NCBI GenBank assembly: GCA_945903465.1
Contig: CAMDOF010000056.1
Coordinates: forward strand, 1 to 40,713
Source: Opitutus sp. GAS368
Lineage (GTDB): Bacteria; Verrucomicrobiota; Verrucomicrobiia; Opitutales; Opitutaceae
Length of the DNA stretch: 40,713 nt
Direction: 5' to 3'
Shown: in pieces, positions 17,201 to 25,735 of the stretch
How the letters are laid out: each line of letters starts with the position of its first letter
Position numbering within the stretch: position 1 is the first letter of the stretch
Program-made: the position numbers and the translations under genes
The notes under the pieces: model-generated
Seen by the model: the letters and a program-made list of their open reading frames with translations, nothing else
Told to the model about the DNA's origin: nothing
Databases searched by the model: none

Positions 17201-17395
17201 GCCCGCATCACGCTCGACATGAACGCCACGTGGCAGCTCACGCGCCGCCTCTCCCTGGCCGCGAGCGTGAACAACGCCCTCAACGAGCCGCAGACGCTCC
17301 TCCGCTATGGCCCGCAAACCCCCGCGTATGCCCGCCAGTACCAAGAAACCGAATACGGCGTCCAGCTCTCGGCCGGCGTGCGGGGGACGTTCTGA
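14291..17395 (+). CDS. TonB-dependent receptor with carboxypeptidase-regulatory-like domain (TBDR4)
   Basis: 1034 aa. Signal peptide MIASLRRLTAAVFFLSLGVA ending LAA; regulatory-like domain (GTITGRVQNVVTGQYLNKAR to about residue 100); TonB-box-like VKLDAFVVATDKE; plug with NEQRFAPNLKNVLSTDALGD, VSVRGLGGAMTSITADGAP, DSLGGSVNLISKSAFERS; barrel ending LAASVNNALNEPQ...GVRGTF. It groups with TBDR5 and TBDR8 (shared VVATxKExDxxAIAxNEQRF segment) rather than with TBDR1 and TBDR3. Its stop codon at 17393 falls exactly where the remaining part of a higB toxin frame begins, so the right-hand end of this receptor unit looks like a recombination junction. Ligand unknown. Confidence 0.9.
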   Translation: MIASLRRLTAAVFFLSLGVALAATGTITGRVQNVVTGQYLNKARVTLRGGDQVVFTDNFGTYQLIGVPEGPAIVEFFYTDLDAVVVSLTVSAGGTVEHHVDLSSAQRYGRDTAAVKLDAFVVATDKETDAQAIATNEQRFAPNLKNVLSTDALGDVLGGSVGEFLKFMPGLTADFDNADIAGVSVRGLGGAMTSITADGAPATNIWTGATRTVDVRSMALNDISRIELAKVPTPANPADSLGGSVNLISKSAFERSGRQLRWGVNLVGNHEELSLHRTPHSQRDQLEYTILPGANFDFTWPITRDFGLVIAGTTAEIYNEQHFARTTWATTGAGGELATASQTNPYLQSFLLIDGPRNISRNSFSAKADWRVWRHGVLSLGHVMNRSTTRIGALQLTFNAGANGTATPANASPNATWDPTYFRGSLGRATITNNGTAQLANQKSDNTNLAFRYDDGRWRIESGLSRSESRFKRRYWDGGFFYQALATNNRPIRINFLDIEGDKPGRIEVFDATNQPFEWRSLSNYRPTTTNVADTNTINLAGNGYLNVRRRLDFLPFPTALQIGGAQRMQRLDTNPQTINWTFAGPANATAEPYRMQVYRNMDSHYGYFGIEWMAPVRAFQAYQASPALYTKTEAQAVAEGNARIDGSEFVRETVRSAYAQTDVAFFHNRLRLLGGVRFEQTKDDGQGGLNNADAVWQRNPDGAYVRTAAGARVRKPEAGAVNSYAQFLLTRKMRAVSSNRAYSGYYPSAHLNFNVTENFVARTAWARTYGRPNFTDIIPRTVATAADINDNDPDPVTGRGTLSIRNPALKPWTADNFDLSFEFYTPQGGLLSAGVFRKDIANFFGDSARIADAALLSELSLDPRYLGWNVLTKFNAGDARITGAEFNTRHSLRVLGRLGAPFTVFANATFLDLDGEPRAAFTSFVPKSGNWGATFAHKRISVTARWNYRGVDRRAPQAVFGPDGYEYYKARITLDMNATWQLTRRLSLAASVNNALNEPQTLLRYGPQTPAYARQYQETEYGVQLSAGVRGTF

Positions 17396-17559
17396 TCGCG
17401 CTGCGGCCGTCCTCGCTTTTCGCCCCGGCCAATCGGCTGGAAGCGCTTGAAGGAACCCGGGCCGGGCCGCATTCGATTCGGATCAACGACCAATATCGCC
17501 TCTGTTTTGTCTGGGACGGCGAGCACGCGCACGCCGTCGAGATCATCGACGACCAATAA
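17392..17559 (+). pseudogene. higB: truncated HigB/RelE-type toxin (C-terminal half only)
   Basis: The frame overlapping the TBDR4 stop reads LFAPANRLEALEGTRAGPHS then IRINDQYRLCFVWDGEHAHA and VEIIDDQ-stop. This is the C-terminal half of HigB (usual form PPGNRLEALKGDRxGQHSIRINDQWRICFxW...VEIVDYH), a RelE-fold ribosome-dependent mRNase. The first ~40 residues are missing: upstream in this frame is only a shadow of TBDR4. The end lies 13 bp before higA, the normal higB-higA spacing. The RelE-fold core cannot form from the remaining ~55 residues, so the toxin is presumably dead. Confidence 0.75.
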
Positions 17560-17572
17560 GCCCATTCCCTCC

Positions 17573-17872
17573 ATGAAAACGAAACGACTGCCGAACATTC
17601 ACCCGGGCGAGATCCTGCTGCACGACTTCCTTGAGCCGATGGGCATCACGCGTTACCGACTGGCAAAGGCGACGGGCATCCCGCAGGCTCAGGTCTTGCG
17701 CATCTGTGCGGGCACGCGGGCAATCACCGTGGAGACGGCTGTGAGGCTGGGCGTGTTCTTGGGAGTGGACGCACGGAACTGGCTGAATTTACAGCGCGCG
17801 TATGATCTGGAGGAGTTCGAGCGCACGCGCGGGGCGAAAGTGCGCAAAACCGTGGAGAAGTGGGCGGCGTGA
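17573..17872 (+). CDS. higA: HigA-family antitoxin / XRE-type regulator
   Basis: 99 aa from the ATG at 17573. It opens NIHPGEILLHDFLEPMGITR (the HigA signature HPGEIL..EFL.PmgIs), followed by a helix-turn-helix (YRLAKATGIPQAQVLRICAG) and the conserved ITVETAVRLGVFLGVDARNW and LNLQRAYDLE. HigA proteins bind the HigB toxin and repress the operon promoter. The toxin here is only a fragment, so this is an orphan antitoxin that may persist as a repressor or protect against a toxin encoded elsewhere. The reading frame is intact and of normal length. Confidence 0.88.
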   Translation: MKTKRLPNIHPGEILLHDFLEPMGITRYRLAKATGIPQAQVLRICAGTRAITVETAVRLGVFLGVDARNWLNLQRAYDLEEFERTRGAKVRKTVEKWAA

Positions 17873-18008
17873 AAACAAAGGACAAGCCCACGTCGGCTGA
17901 CGACAAGACCACCCTTGGGCTGCTCTTTCGTTCCGATCCAAAAATCGCCCGGACACATGCATGGTATCTGAACCTCGCGCCGCCCCCGGCCGGCCGATTA
18001 AACACGCT

Positions 18009-18716
18009 ATGACTACGGCCAAGCCTCACCCCCGGCAAAAACGTGAAATCGCCACGTCCTTCCTCAAGGGCCTCGACCTGCTCACGCTGCTCGCCCGCAA
18101 CCCCGCGGGCCTGACCGTGCCCGAAATCCGCCAGCGCCTGAAATTTCCGCGCACCTCCGTGCTCCGAATGCTCGGGACGCTGGAACAGTTCGGCCTGATC
18201 GCGCGCCAGGAAAATGTCTGGGGCACGACCGAGCGCTTTCACGATTGGTGCAACCGCGACATGTATCGGGAAATCAAGGAACGCCACCACCGTGCGCTCC
18301 ACGCCATCGCCGGTGAGCTCGACGAGCTCGTCGAACTTGGTCTCCTCGAGGGGCGCGGCGTGCGCTTCATCGAGTGGGTGCAGGCCGCCCATCCCATCAC
18401 CATTGATCCGCTCAAGAGCGCCCTTTACCCGCTGCACCGCACCGCAACCGGCAAACTTCTGCTATCGCAGCGGCCCGATCTGTGCGCCGGCCTGACCGAT
18501 CGGCGGTTGCTCGCCGAGATCGACGAGGCGCGCCGCACCGGCATCGCGTGGAATCGCCGCGAATCCGATCCCAACATCACCGCCGTCGCCACCTGGGCGG
18601 GGCACCCCTCGGCGGTGACCCCGGTGATCTGCGTAAAGTGGCCGTTCTTCCGCTTTACCGAGGCGAAGGCGCGCAAGGCCCTCGCGGCGATCCGCCGTCA
18701 CATCGGCTCGGTTTGA
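18009..18716 (+). CDS. IclR-family transcriptional regulator
   Basis: 235 aa from the ATG at 18009 (an upstream ATG at 17961 adds a Pro/Ala-rich 16-residue leader without family character). The N-terminal winged helix-turn-helix reads FLKGLDLLTLLARNPAGLTV, PEIRQRLKFPRTSVLRMLGT, LEQFGLIARQENVW. The effector domain carries the IclR pattern HRTATGKLLLSQ and ends with ATWAGHPSAVTPVICVKWPF. IclR proteins are small-molecule-responsive dimers, often controlling uptake and catabolism genes. The gene is 107 bp upstream of TBDR5 in the same direction, and the gap holds a perfect palindrome typical of a dimeric regulator, so TBDR5 and TBDR6 are its likely targets, possibly with autoregulation. The domain is at the short end of the family. 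Confidence 0.85.
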   Translation: MTTAKPHPRQKREIATSFLKGLDLLTLLARNPAGLTVPEIRQRLKFPRTSVLRMLGTLEQFGLIARQENVWGTTERFHDWCNRDMYREIKERHHRALHAIAGELDELVELGLLEGRGVRFIEWVQAAHPITIDPLKSALYPLHRTATGKLLLSQRPDLCAGLTDRRLLAEIDEARRTGIAWNRRESDPNITAVATWAGHPSAVTPVICVKWPFFRFTEAKARKALAAIRRHIGSV

Positions 18717-18748
18717 CCGCCGACGGTCTCCCGCAGTGCGAAAAAAAC

Positions 18749-18765
18749 TGTCCGCAATACGGACA
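18749..18765. promoter_or_regulatory. operator candidate TGTCCG-N5-CGGACA
   Basis: TGTCCGCAATACGGACA is a perfect 6-bp dyad with an AT-rich 5-bp centre, 59 bp before the TBDR5 ATG and 32 bp after the IclR gene. IclR-family operators are typically short palindromes of this size. I see no second copy in the window, which fits a locus-specific site. Assignment to this IclR protein is inference from position. Confidence 0.5.
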
Positions 18766-18823
18766 CAGCCGATTCCTTTTTTGACCGCACTGCCGCGGAC
18801 CGCACGGTCGGGGCGCCACCCCG

Positions 18824-21800
18824 ATGAATTCATCCTTGTTACTCACTTCGATTCGTCGTGCGACTCTCGCAGTTGCGCTCGTCGCGTTCACCGCGACTGT
18901 CACCTCCGCCCAGTCCGTCCCCACTGGTATCGTCGAAGGCCGCGTGCTCAATGTCCGCAACGGCGAATACGTCGAGCGTGCCCGCGTCACGGTTGAAGGC
19001 ACCGGCCTCGAAACCTTCACCGACTCCAGCGGGCAATACCGCCTCACCAACGTCCCCGTCGGCTCGGCGCGCGTGCGGGTATTTTTTACGGGACTCGACA
19101 TGCAAACGGAAGCGGTGGTGATCACCGGTGGCGCCACGGCGCAGCGCGACTTCAACCTTGAGGCCGGCGTGCGCCGGACCGACACCGGGCCGGCGGGTGA
19201 TGTCGTGAAGCTCGGGCAATTCGTCGTCGCCACGTCGAAGGAAATGGACGGCGCCGCGATCGCGATCAACGAGCAGCGGTTCGCCCCGAGTATGAAAAAT
19301 GTCGTCTCCGCCGAAGAGTTCGGCGCGATCACCGACGGTAATGTGGGCGAGTTCTTCAAATATCTCCCGGGCATGAATATTAACGTCGCCGGCGGCGAGG
19401 CGCGCCAGTTCTCGATGAACGGTGTCCCCTCCGGCAACGTGCCGATCTCTATCGGTGGCTTCGATCTCGCCGGGGCCTCGGGCTCGAGCACCAATCGCGG
19501 CGTCTTCCTCGATCAAGTTTCTCTCAACAACATCTCCCGTATCGAGGTCCTCCACACGCCCACGCCCGAGTCGCCCGGCATGGCGCTGGCCGGCTCGGTC
19601 AACATGGTTCCACGCAGCGCGTTCGAGCGTTCGCGGCCGGTCTTCAATTACAGCGTCTATCTCCTGATGCGGGACAACCACCGCGACCTCCCCTTCACGA
19701 AGTCGCCCGGCCCGCTGAACAAAAATGCCGCCAAGACCTATCCCGGCTGGGAACTCTCCTACGTTGTGCCCGTGAACAAGCGCTTCGGCTTCACCGTCTC
19801 CGCCGGCAACAGCACCCAATACACGCCCCTCGATTCCGTGTCGACCACGTGGCGCGGCGTCAGCGCCGCCACCAGCGCGCCCACGATCGTCAACGGCGTG
19901 ATCACCAATCCCGGCAATTTTCCCGACACCACGCCCGACCGGCCCTATCTCACCGACTACTCCGTGCGCGACGCCGGCAAGATCAGCCGCCGCTCCTCCG
20001 CCGGCACGACGATGGACTACAAGCTCACGCGCAACGACACGGTGTCGTTTGGGTTTCAATATGCGTTTTCCGACAAGCGGCGGAGCAACCGCACCCTGCA
20101 CTTCCAAATCAACCAGGTGCTCCCCGGCGATTTCACCCCGACGTCCACCCGCAGCGCGCCGGGTCAGGCCGAGCTCCGCATGGAAAACGATGCGGATGGA
20201 AAGGTCGGCACCACGTGGATGCCCACGCTCGTCTGGCGGCACGACGGCCCGGTATGGAAATCCGAGGTCGGCGCCGGCTATTCGCACTCAACCAATATCT
20301 TCAGCGATATCGACAAGGGCTTTTTCACCACGCCCCTCGCTCGGCGCACGGGCGTGACCGTGGCGTTCGACGACATTTTTTATTTGCGGCCGCGCCGCAT
20401 CACCGTGACCGGTCTCAACGGCGCACCGGTCGATCCCGGCCTGCTCGACAACTACTCGCTCGCCACCGGCAACAGCAACCAGCGCCCGTCCTCCGACCTG
20501 AAGCGCAGCGCCTACGCCAATCTTCGCCGCGATTTCGTCGTGCGCGACGTGCCCGTCGCCCTCAAGACCGGCCTCGACGTTCGCCACCAGATCCGCGACC
20601 TCCGGGGCAGTGCGCCGTCCTTCACCTTTGTCGGGGCCGACAAACGCGCCACCACCACACCCCTCGATCCGCTCGGCAGCGACGACCGGGCTGGCGTGGC
20701 TCTGGACGTCTTCAACTCGCAGAACACCGCGCCCTACGGCTTCGGCCAGATTCAGTGGCTAGACAGCACCCGCTACTATAGTCTCTACCAGGCGCACCCG
20801 GAATATTTCACGGTCGATCAAAACACCCTGTACCGCTCCTACGTGAGCAAATCGCAGCGCGCCGCCGAGGTGATCTCGTCCGGCTACTTTCGCGGTGACG
20901 CCGCGTTTTTCAACCGGCGGCTGAAGCTCGTCGGCGGCGTCCGCGCCGAACAGACCAACGTCCAGGGCGAGGGCGCGCTCACCGATCCGACGCGCAATTA
21001 TCAGCGCGATGCCAGCGGCAAGGTGATCACCGTCGCGAGCCCCACCTCGGCGGATCCGAACCGCCGGGTGCCCTCCCTGATTTCTCCCACGAGTAACGCC
21101 TTGGAGGTCTCCAAGCTCACCTTCCTCGATCGCGGTCAGCACTCCGCCAAGGAATACCTGCGGCTCTTTCCCAGTCTGAACGCGAGCTACCATCTCCGCG
21201 AAAACCTGATCTTGCGCTCCGCCTTCTACACCTCGGTCGGCCGGCCCGATTTCGGTCAATACGCCGGTGCGCTCACTCTGCCCGACACCGAAAACGCCCC
21301 CAATGCCACCAGCAATCGGATTAGCGTGAACAACGTCGCCATCAAGGCTTGGAGCGCGCAGACGACCAAGGTGCGGCTCGAATATTATTTCGAGGGCGTC
21401 GGCAATTTCTCCGTCGGGGCGTGGCGCCGCGATTTCAAGAATTTCTTCGGCAACACCGTCTTCCCCGCGACGCCGGAGTTCCTCGCGCTCTACGACCTCG
21501 ATCCCGCCACCTATGGCGCCTACTCGGTGGCAACGCAGTATAATGTCCCGACCACCGTGCGGATGACCGGCCTCGAATTTGAATACAAGCAGGCGCTCAC
21601 CTTCCTCCCGCATTGGGCGCGCGGCGTGCAGGTCTTCGCGAATGCGAACGCCCTGCGCACGCAGGGCGACGGCGCGGCGAATTTCAACGGCTTCACGCCG
21701 CGCACTTACAACTGGGGCGTAAGTTTCTCCCGCCCGAAATACTCCCTCCGCGCCAATTGGAACTACCGCGGCGTCCAGCGCGGCGCCGCGGTCACCGGCC

Positions 21801-22030
21801 GCAGCATCGAGGCCGGCACGTATAACTGGAATGCGAAGAACCTCTACGTGGACCTCCAGGGCGACTACGCCTTCAGCCGGAGGCTGTCCTTGTTTGCGGC
21901 CATCCGGAATTTCTCCGATGCCGGCAGCGATGCCAGAATCTTCGGCCCCAGCACGCCGCTCCACGCGCGCTTCCGCAGCCAAGAGCAAGTCGGCGCGCTG
22001 GTCACCTTCGGGGTCAAAGGCACCTTTTAA
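18824..22030 (+). CDS. TonB-dependent receptor with carboxypeptidase-regulatory-like domain (TBDR5)
   Basis: 1068 aa. Signal peptide (IRRATLAVALVAFTATVTSA); regulatory-like domain (TGIVEGRVLNVRNGEYVERA to about residue 110); TonB-box-like VVKLGQFVVATSKE; plug (NEQRFAPSMKNVVSAEEFGA, FSMNGVPSGNVPISIGGFDL, NNISRIEVLHTPTPESPGMA); barrel ending LSLFAAIRNFSDAGSD...VTFGVKGTF. It is the closest relative in the window of TBDR8 (matching INGVPSxxVPxxIGGF, PTPES, ALAGSVNxVPRSxFERSRP, YGPSTP). It lies directly downstream of the IclR regulator and 62 bp before TBDR6, with no terminator visible between the two receptors, so they may be co-transcribed. Ligand unknown. Confidence 0.9.
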   Translation: MNSSLLLTSIRRATLAVALVAFTATVTSAQSVPTGIVEGRVLNVRNGEYVERARVTVEGTGLETFTDSSGQYRLTNVPVGSARVRVFFTGLDMQTEAVVITGGATAQRDFNLEAGVRRTDTGPAGDVVKLGQFVVATSKEMDGAAIAINEQRFAPSMKNVVSAEEFGAITDGNVGEFFKYLPGMNINVAGGEARQFSMNGVPSGNVPISIGGFDLAGASGSSTNRGVFLDQVSLNNISRIEVLHTPTPESPGMALAGSVNMVPRSAFERSRPVFNYSVYLLMRDNHRDLPFTKSPGPLNKNAAKTYPGWELSYVVPVNKRFGFTVSAGNSTQYTPLDSVSTTWRGVSAATSAPTIVNGVITNPGNFPDTTPDRPYLTDYSVRDAGKISRRSSAGTTMDYKLTRNDTVSFGFQYAFSDKRRSNRTLHFQINQVLPGDFTPTSTRSAPGQAELRMENDADGKVGTTWMPTLVWRHDGPVWKSEVGAGYSHSTNIFSDIDKGFFTTPLARRTGVTVAFDDIFYLRPRRITVTGLNGAPVDPGLLDNYSLATGNSNQRPSSDLKRSAYANLRRDFVVRDVPVALKTGLDVRHQIRDLRGSAPSFTFVGADKRATTTPLDPLGSDDRAGVALDVFNSQNTAPYGFGQIQWLDSTRYYSLYQAHPEYFTVDQNTLYRSYVSKSQRAAEVISSGYFRGDAAFFNRRLKLVGGVRAEQTNVQGEGALTDPTRNYQRDASGKVITVASPTSADPNRRVPSLISPTSNALEVSKLTFLDRGQHSAKEYLRLFPSLNASYHLRENLILRSAFYTSVGRPDFGQYAGALTLPDTENAPNATSNRISVNNVAIKAWSAQTTKVRLEYYFEGVGNFSVGAWRRDFKNFFGNTVFPATPEFLALYDLDPATYGAYSVATQYNVPTTVRMTGLEFEYKQALTFLPHWARGVQVFANANALRTQGDGAANFNGFTPRTYNWGVSFSRPKYSLRANWNYRGVQRGAAVTGRSIEAGTYNWNAKNLYVDLQGDYAFSRRLSLFAAIRNFSDAGSDARIFGPSTPLHARFRSQEQVGALVTFGVKGTF

Positions 22031-22092
22031 CGCCAGGCCTCGTCGCCAGTGAAATTTTTCCCGCACCATAAACCCCGGCTCCAACCTAAACC

Positions 22093-25000
22093 ATGACACC
22101 TCAACCCCGAGCCCTGCTCGCCGCCCTCGCCGGGTGGCTCGCGGCTTCGACCGCCGCTATCGCCCAAACCAGCCCCACACCCACGCGTGCTCCCGCCCCC
22201 TCGAAAGACGAGACGATCCAGCTCTCGCCCTTCGAAGTCTCGGCGGAAAAGGACGACGGCTACAGGGCGACCAGTACGCTCGCCGGCACGCGCCTCCGCA
22301 CCGAGCTCCGCGATGTCGCCGGCTCGATTTCGGTCATCACCAAAGATTTCATGAACGACATCGCGGCGAACAACCTCGGTGATCTGCTCGCCTACACCGC
22401 CGGCACTGAGGTCGATGGACTGGCCGGTAATTACAGCGCATCCGGCTTCAATACCGGTGGCTTCCAAGAGTTCACCAATGCGATGCGCGGCACCCAGAGC
22501 AACACGCGCGTCCGCGGTCTCGGCGCCGCTGACCAGGCCCGCGACTACTTCATCACCGATGCCCCGATGGATGGTTACAATGTCGACCGCGTGGAGGTGA
22601 ACCGCGGGCCCAACGCCATGCTTTTCGGACTGGGCCGGCCGGGTGGCATCATCAACAGCGGCCTGATCCAAGCCCAGCCCAACCGCACCAAAACGAAGGT
22701 TGAAACCCAGTTCGACCAGGAGTCTTCCCGGCGCTTTGTGCTCGACCACAATTATGTGCTGAAAAGGGACGTCCTCGCCTTGCGCTTCGCGACGGTCCTG
22801 GCGGATCAACGCTATCAGATCGAGCCGGCCTACCTTCGCAACGAGCGCTATTTCCTCACCGGCACCGTGCGTCCGTGGAAAGGAGCCCAGTTCCGTGCCA
22901 GCACCGAAATGGCGAAACAGACTTCCAACAAACCCCACACCTCTCCGCCCATGGACTCGTTCTCGTGGTGGTTTGCCATGGGCAAGCCCGTCTACAACCC
23001 GACCACCGGGCTCGGCTCCTACCTCGGCACTCCCTCGACGAATCCCGCCCTTCAGCCGTTTAATCCTCTCACCGGCGCCAGCAGTGCCCAGATCAGCCTA
23101 ACCAACCGCCCGGGAAACCTGCACAGCGGCATCAATAACAACTCGTCCCTGACCATTGTCGCGGAAGACCCCAACTCTTCGCGCCTGGGCATTACCGGGC
23201 TGAATCCAGCCATCATTGCGATGGAATTGGGCAACACCCGCGGGCGACTGACCGCCACGGGAGCTTATGCGAACGACGGCATGCGCAAATTGAGCAATCC
23301 GCAGGATTACATACGGCAAGCCAACACGGATAAGCCCCTCCTGTATGACTTCTGGCAGGACCAGCGCATCGTCGACGCGCAGATCTTCGATTTCTACCAT
23401 CAGACGCTCGACGGTCCCAACAAGCGGGAATGGGCCTTCTGGGATGCCCGCAACGTCAACTTCACCCAGGATCTCGGCCGCAATGCCGGCATCGAGTTCG
23501 CCTACGACTGGCAGAAAATGAAAAACGGCTACGTCCAGCCGCTCCAGTTCCGGCAGACTACCCTGACCATCGATATCAACACTCATCTGATGAACGGCCT
23601 GCCCAATCCAAATTTGGGCCGCCCGATGGTGAATACCGCCCAGGGCTTCCAGAGCTCTGCCCAGACCGAGCGCGAGGCCTACCGTGCGACGGCTTATTAC
23701 AAACTCGATTTCGCCAAGGGCTCGACCCACTGGCTGGCCAAATTGCTGGGCCGCCACGTTTTCACCGGGTCCGGCACCCGCCAGGAACGGGACAACACCG
23801 GCTACAGCTCACGACTCGACACCGTGGGTAACGACTACCAAGCGGCGAAACTCAGCAACTCCCCGGGCGATCTTCCCACCGACAATCCCAACCGGGTTTT
23901 CAACTCCGGCAGCAGCGAGCGCACCATCGTCCGTCTCTCCTACCTCGGCCCCACTCTGAAGAATGCTTCTTCGCTCGCCGGCTACTCCGCCCAAGGGGTG
24001 ACGGCCCTCCAGAATATCGATGGGACCAAAAGCCTGACCGCGCTCTATTACGAACGGCCGCCTAATGTCACCGCCCCCCTGCCGCGTCCCCTCGGCGATT
24101 GGAAGACCGGCACGTTCAGTGTCGTGCCCCAAGGCAAGTATGATTACTCCAACGTGACCACCAGCGGCCAGCGGCAATTCGAGCAAGTCGACTCGCTGGC
24201 CTTTGTGGCCAACAGCTACTGGTGGGATCATACCCTCGTGAGCACCCTCGGCTGGCGCAAGGACGAGTATACGAGCCAGCGATACAACGGCCCGCCGATC
24301 GGCCCCGACGGCCTCAGACTGGTCAGCCAACCGGCGATCCTGGCTGCGCCGGTCCCTTTCGAAGCCACCAAATTCAACTACGGCCTCGTCCTCCATACAC
24401 CGCCGTTCCTGCGGCGGAAGCTGCCCTTCGGCGCCGAGGTCTCCCTGGCCTACAACCATTCGGACAACTCGTCGCCGACCGCCCAGCGCTACGACGTTTA
24501 CGACCGGCCGATCGCCCCCGTCGGCGGCGAGACCCAGGAGTGGAGCGCCTTCGTCAGCATCTTCGAGGGCAAGCTCCAACTGCGGGCGACAAAATACTCG
24601 ACAACTTCGGCCCGCTCCAACGCCCAGTTCACCGAAATCCAAAACACGATTGTGCGGCGCCTCGAAAACATGGCCGAGGTCGTCCGCAATACCGCCTACC
24701 GTGACGAGGTGGCCGCGAAAGGTTTCGGGGCGGAGCTGTCGGCTTGGGACGCGTGGGAGAAGTCACCGCCTGCCCAGACCCTGTTCAAGACCTACCGGTT
24801 CGTCGTCCCCTCTACGCCCAACACCGCCAGCAACGCCAACATCACGACCCAGGAACGCATCGGTGAAGTGGTCGCCGTTCAGGACACCATCGCGGAAGGC
24901 ATCGAAGTGGACTTGACCTACAATCCGACCCCTCAATGGCGAATCTCCCTCAACGTGGGAGAGCAGAAAACGGTCAACGACCACACGGGCGCGGCCACCC

Positions 25001-25539
25001 GTCAGATGATGGACGAGCTCAAACCGGTTTGGGGCGGAACAGCCGGGCGTCTGCCGCTCGGCATCAACACGACCAACGACCTCGGTTCGGATTACAATGG
25101 GATCAATGTGAATGTCCTGAAACAGCAGCTCCTCGACGGCGGCCCCGCGCCGGAGCAACGGCGCTGGCGCTTCAACGGTGTCACGAACTACACGTTCAAA
25201 GGGGGCAAGCTCAACAACGCGCGCGTCGGCGGAGCCTATCGCTGGCAGGACAAGGCGGCCATCGGATTCCCGGTCATTTTGGGGCCGGACCGCGTCACCG
25301 GCATCATCGATGTGAAGAATCCTTACCTTGGCGAGGCCGAGAGCAACGTCGACCTCTGGCTCGGCTACAGGCGCAAGGTCTTCAGCGACCGGGTTACTTG
25401 GAACGTGCAGTTGAATGTGAAGAACGTCGGCCGGGGCAACCAACTCATCCCGGTGAGCGCCCAGCCGGATGGCACGATTGCCAGCGTGCGCATCTCCACC
25501 CCGCAAACGTGGACGCTGACGAACACCTTCGAGTTTTGA
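22093..25539 (+). CDS. TonB-dependent receptor without N-terminal regulatory domain (TBDR6)
   Basis: 1148 aa. Signal peptide (PRALLAALAGWLAASTAAIA) and a short Pro/Thr-rich linker, then the TonB-box-like ETIQLSPFEVSAEKDDGYRA, TSTLAGTRLRTELRD and the plug (GSISVITKDFMNDIAANNLG, RVRGLGAADQARDYFITDAP, VNRGPNAMLFGLGRPGG). The barrel ends LNVKNVGRGNQ...TWTLTNTFEF. Same plan as TBDR2 but about 150 residues longer, mostly in barrel loops. Its position 62 bp after TBDR5 suggests a two-receptor transcription unit. The next intact gene is malate synthase about 660 bp on, past repeats and a truncated hydrolase. Confidence 0.9.
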   Translation: MTPQPRALLAALAGWLAASTAAIAQTSPTPTRAPAPSKDETIQLSPFEVSAEKDDGYRATSTLAGTRLRTELRDVAGSISVITKDFMNDIAANNLGDLLAYTAGTEVDGLAGNYSASGFNTGGFQEFTNAMRGTQSNTRVRGLGAADQARDYFITDAPMDGYNVDRVEVNRGPNAMLFGLGRPGGIINSGLIQAQPNRTKTKVETQFDQESSRRFVLDHNYVLKRDVLALRFATVLADQRYQIEPAYLRNERYFLTGTVRPWKGAQFRASTEMAKQTSNKPHTSPPMDSFSWWFAMGKPVYNPTTGLGSYLGTPSTNPALQPFNPLTGASSAQISLTNRPGNLHSGINNNSSLTIVAEDPNSSRLGITGLNPAIIAMELGNTRGRLTATGAYANDGMRKLSNPQDYIRQANTDKPLLYDFWQDQRIVDAQIFDFYHQTLDGPNKREWAFWDARNVNFTQDLGRNAGIEFAYDWQKMKNGYVQPLQFRQTTLTIDINTHLMNGLPNPNLGRPMVNTAQGFQSSAQTEREAYRATAYYKLDFAKGSTHWLAKLLGRHVFTGSGTRQERDNTGYSSRLDTVGNDYQAAKLSNSPGDLPTDNPNRVFNSGSSERTIVRLSYLGPTLKNASSLAGYSAQGVTALQNIDGTKSLTALYYERPPNVTAPLPRPLGDWKTGTFSVVPQGKYDYSNVTTSGQRQFEQVDSLAFVANSYWWDHTLVSTLGWRKDEYTSQRYNGPPIGPDGLRLVSQPAILAAPVPFEATKFNYGLVLHTPPFLRRKLPFGAEVSLAYNHSDNSSPTAQRYDVYDRPIAPVGGETQEWSAFVSIFEGKLQLRATKYSTTSARSNAQFTEIQNTIVRRLENMAEVVRNTAYRDEVAAKGFGAELSAWDAWEKSPPAQTLFKTYRFVVPSTPNTASNANITTQERIGEVVAVQDTIAEGIEVDLTYNPTPQWRISLNVGEQKTVNDHTGAATRQMMDELKPVWGGTAGRLPLGINTTNDLGSDYNGINVNVLKQQLLDGGPAPEQRRWRFNGVTNYTFKGGKLNNARVGGAYRWQDKAAIGFPVILGPDRVTGIIDVKNPYLGEAESNVDLWLGYRRKVFSDRVTWNVQLNVKNVGRGNQLIPVSAQPDGTIASVRISTPQTWTLTNTFEF

Positions 25540-25548
25540 TCCAGTCCC

Positions 25549-25669
25549 TCGAGCGCGAAGGAGTGTTCTCCTCGGCAGAAAAAGACTCTGGACGGTGATT
25601 ACGTCACCGTCGCTTTCCTGCATCGAGCGCGAAGGAGTGTTCTCCTCGGCAGAAAAAGACTCTGGACGG
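25549..25669 (+). repeat. 47-bp direct repeat pair with internal hairpins, after TBDR6
   Basis: A 47-base sequence beginning TCGAGCGCGAAGGAGTG and ending GACTCTGGACGG occurs perfectly at 25549-25595 and 25623-25669, separated by 27 bases. Each copy holds AGGAG-TGTT-CTCCT, a 5-bp stem with a tetraloop. At the end of copy 1, GACGGTGA (25591-25598) and TCACCGTC (25604-25611) form an 8-bp stem with loop TTACG. No T-run follows, so intrinsic termination is uncertain. Perfect identity implies recent duplication or an active repeat family. Confidence 0.85.
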
Positions 25670-25735
25670 AAGAGGGTTCCTTTTGCCTGATGAAGACGGC
25701 GCAGACTCACCAGAGCGCCGCCATTTTTATCTTCC

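Noticed and set aside
25591..25611. Intrinsic terminator after TBDR6
   Set aside because: The 8-bp stem is good but no T-run follows, so I list it as a hairpin within the repeat rather than a terminator.
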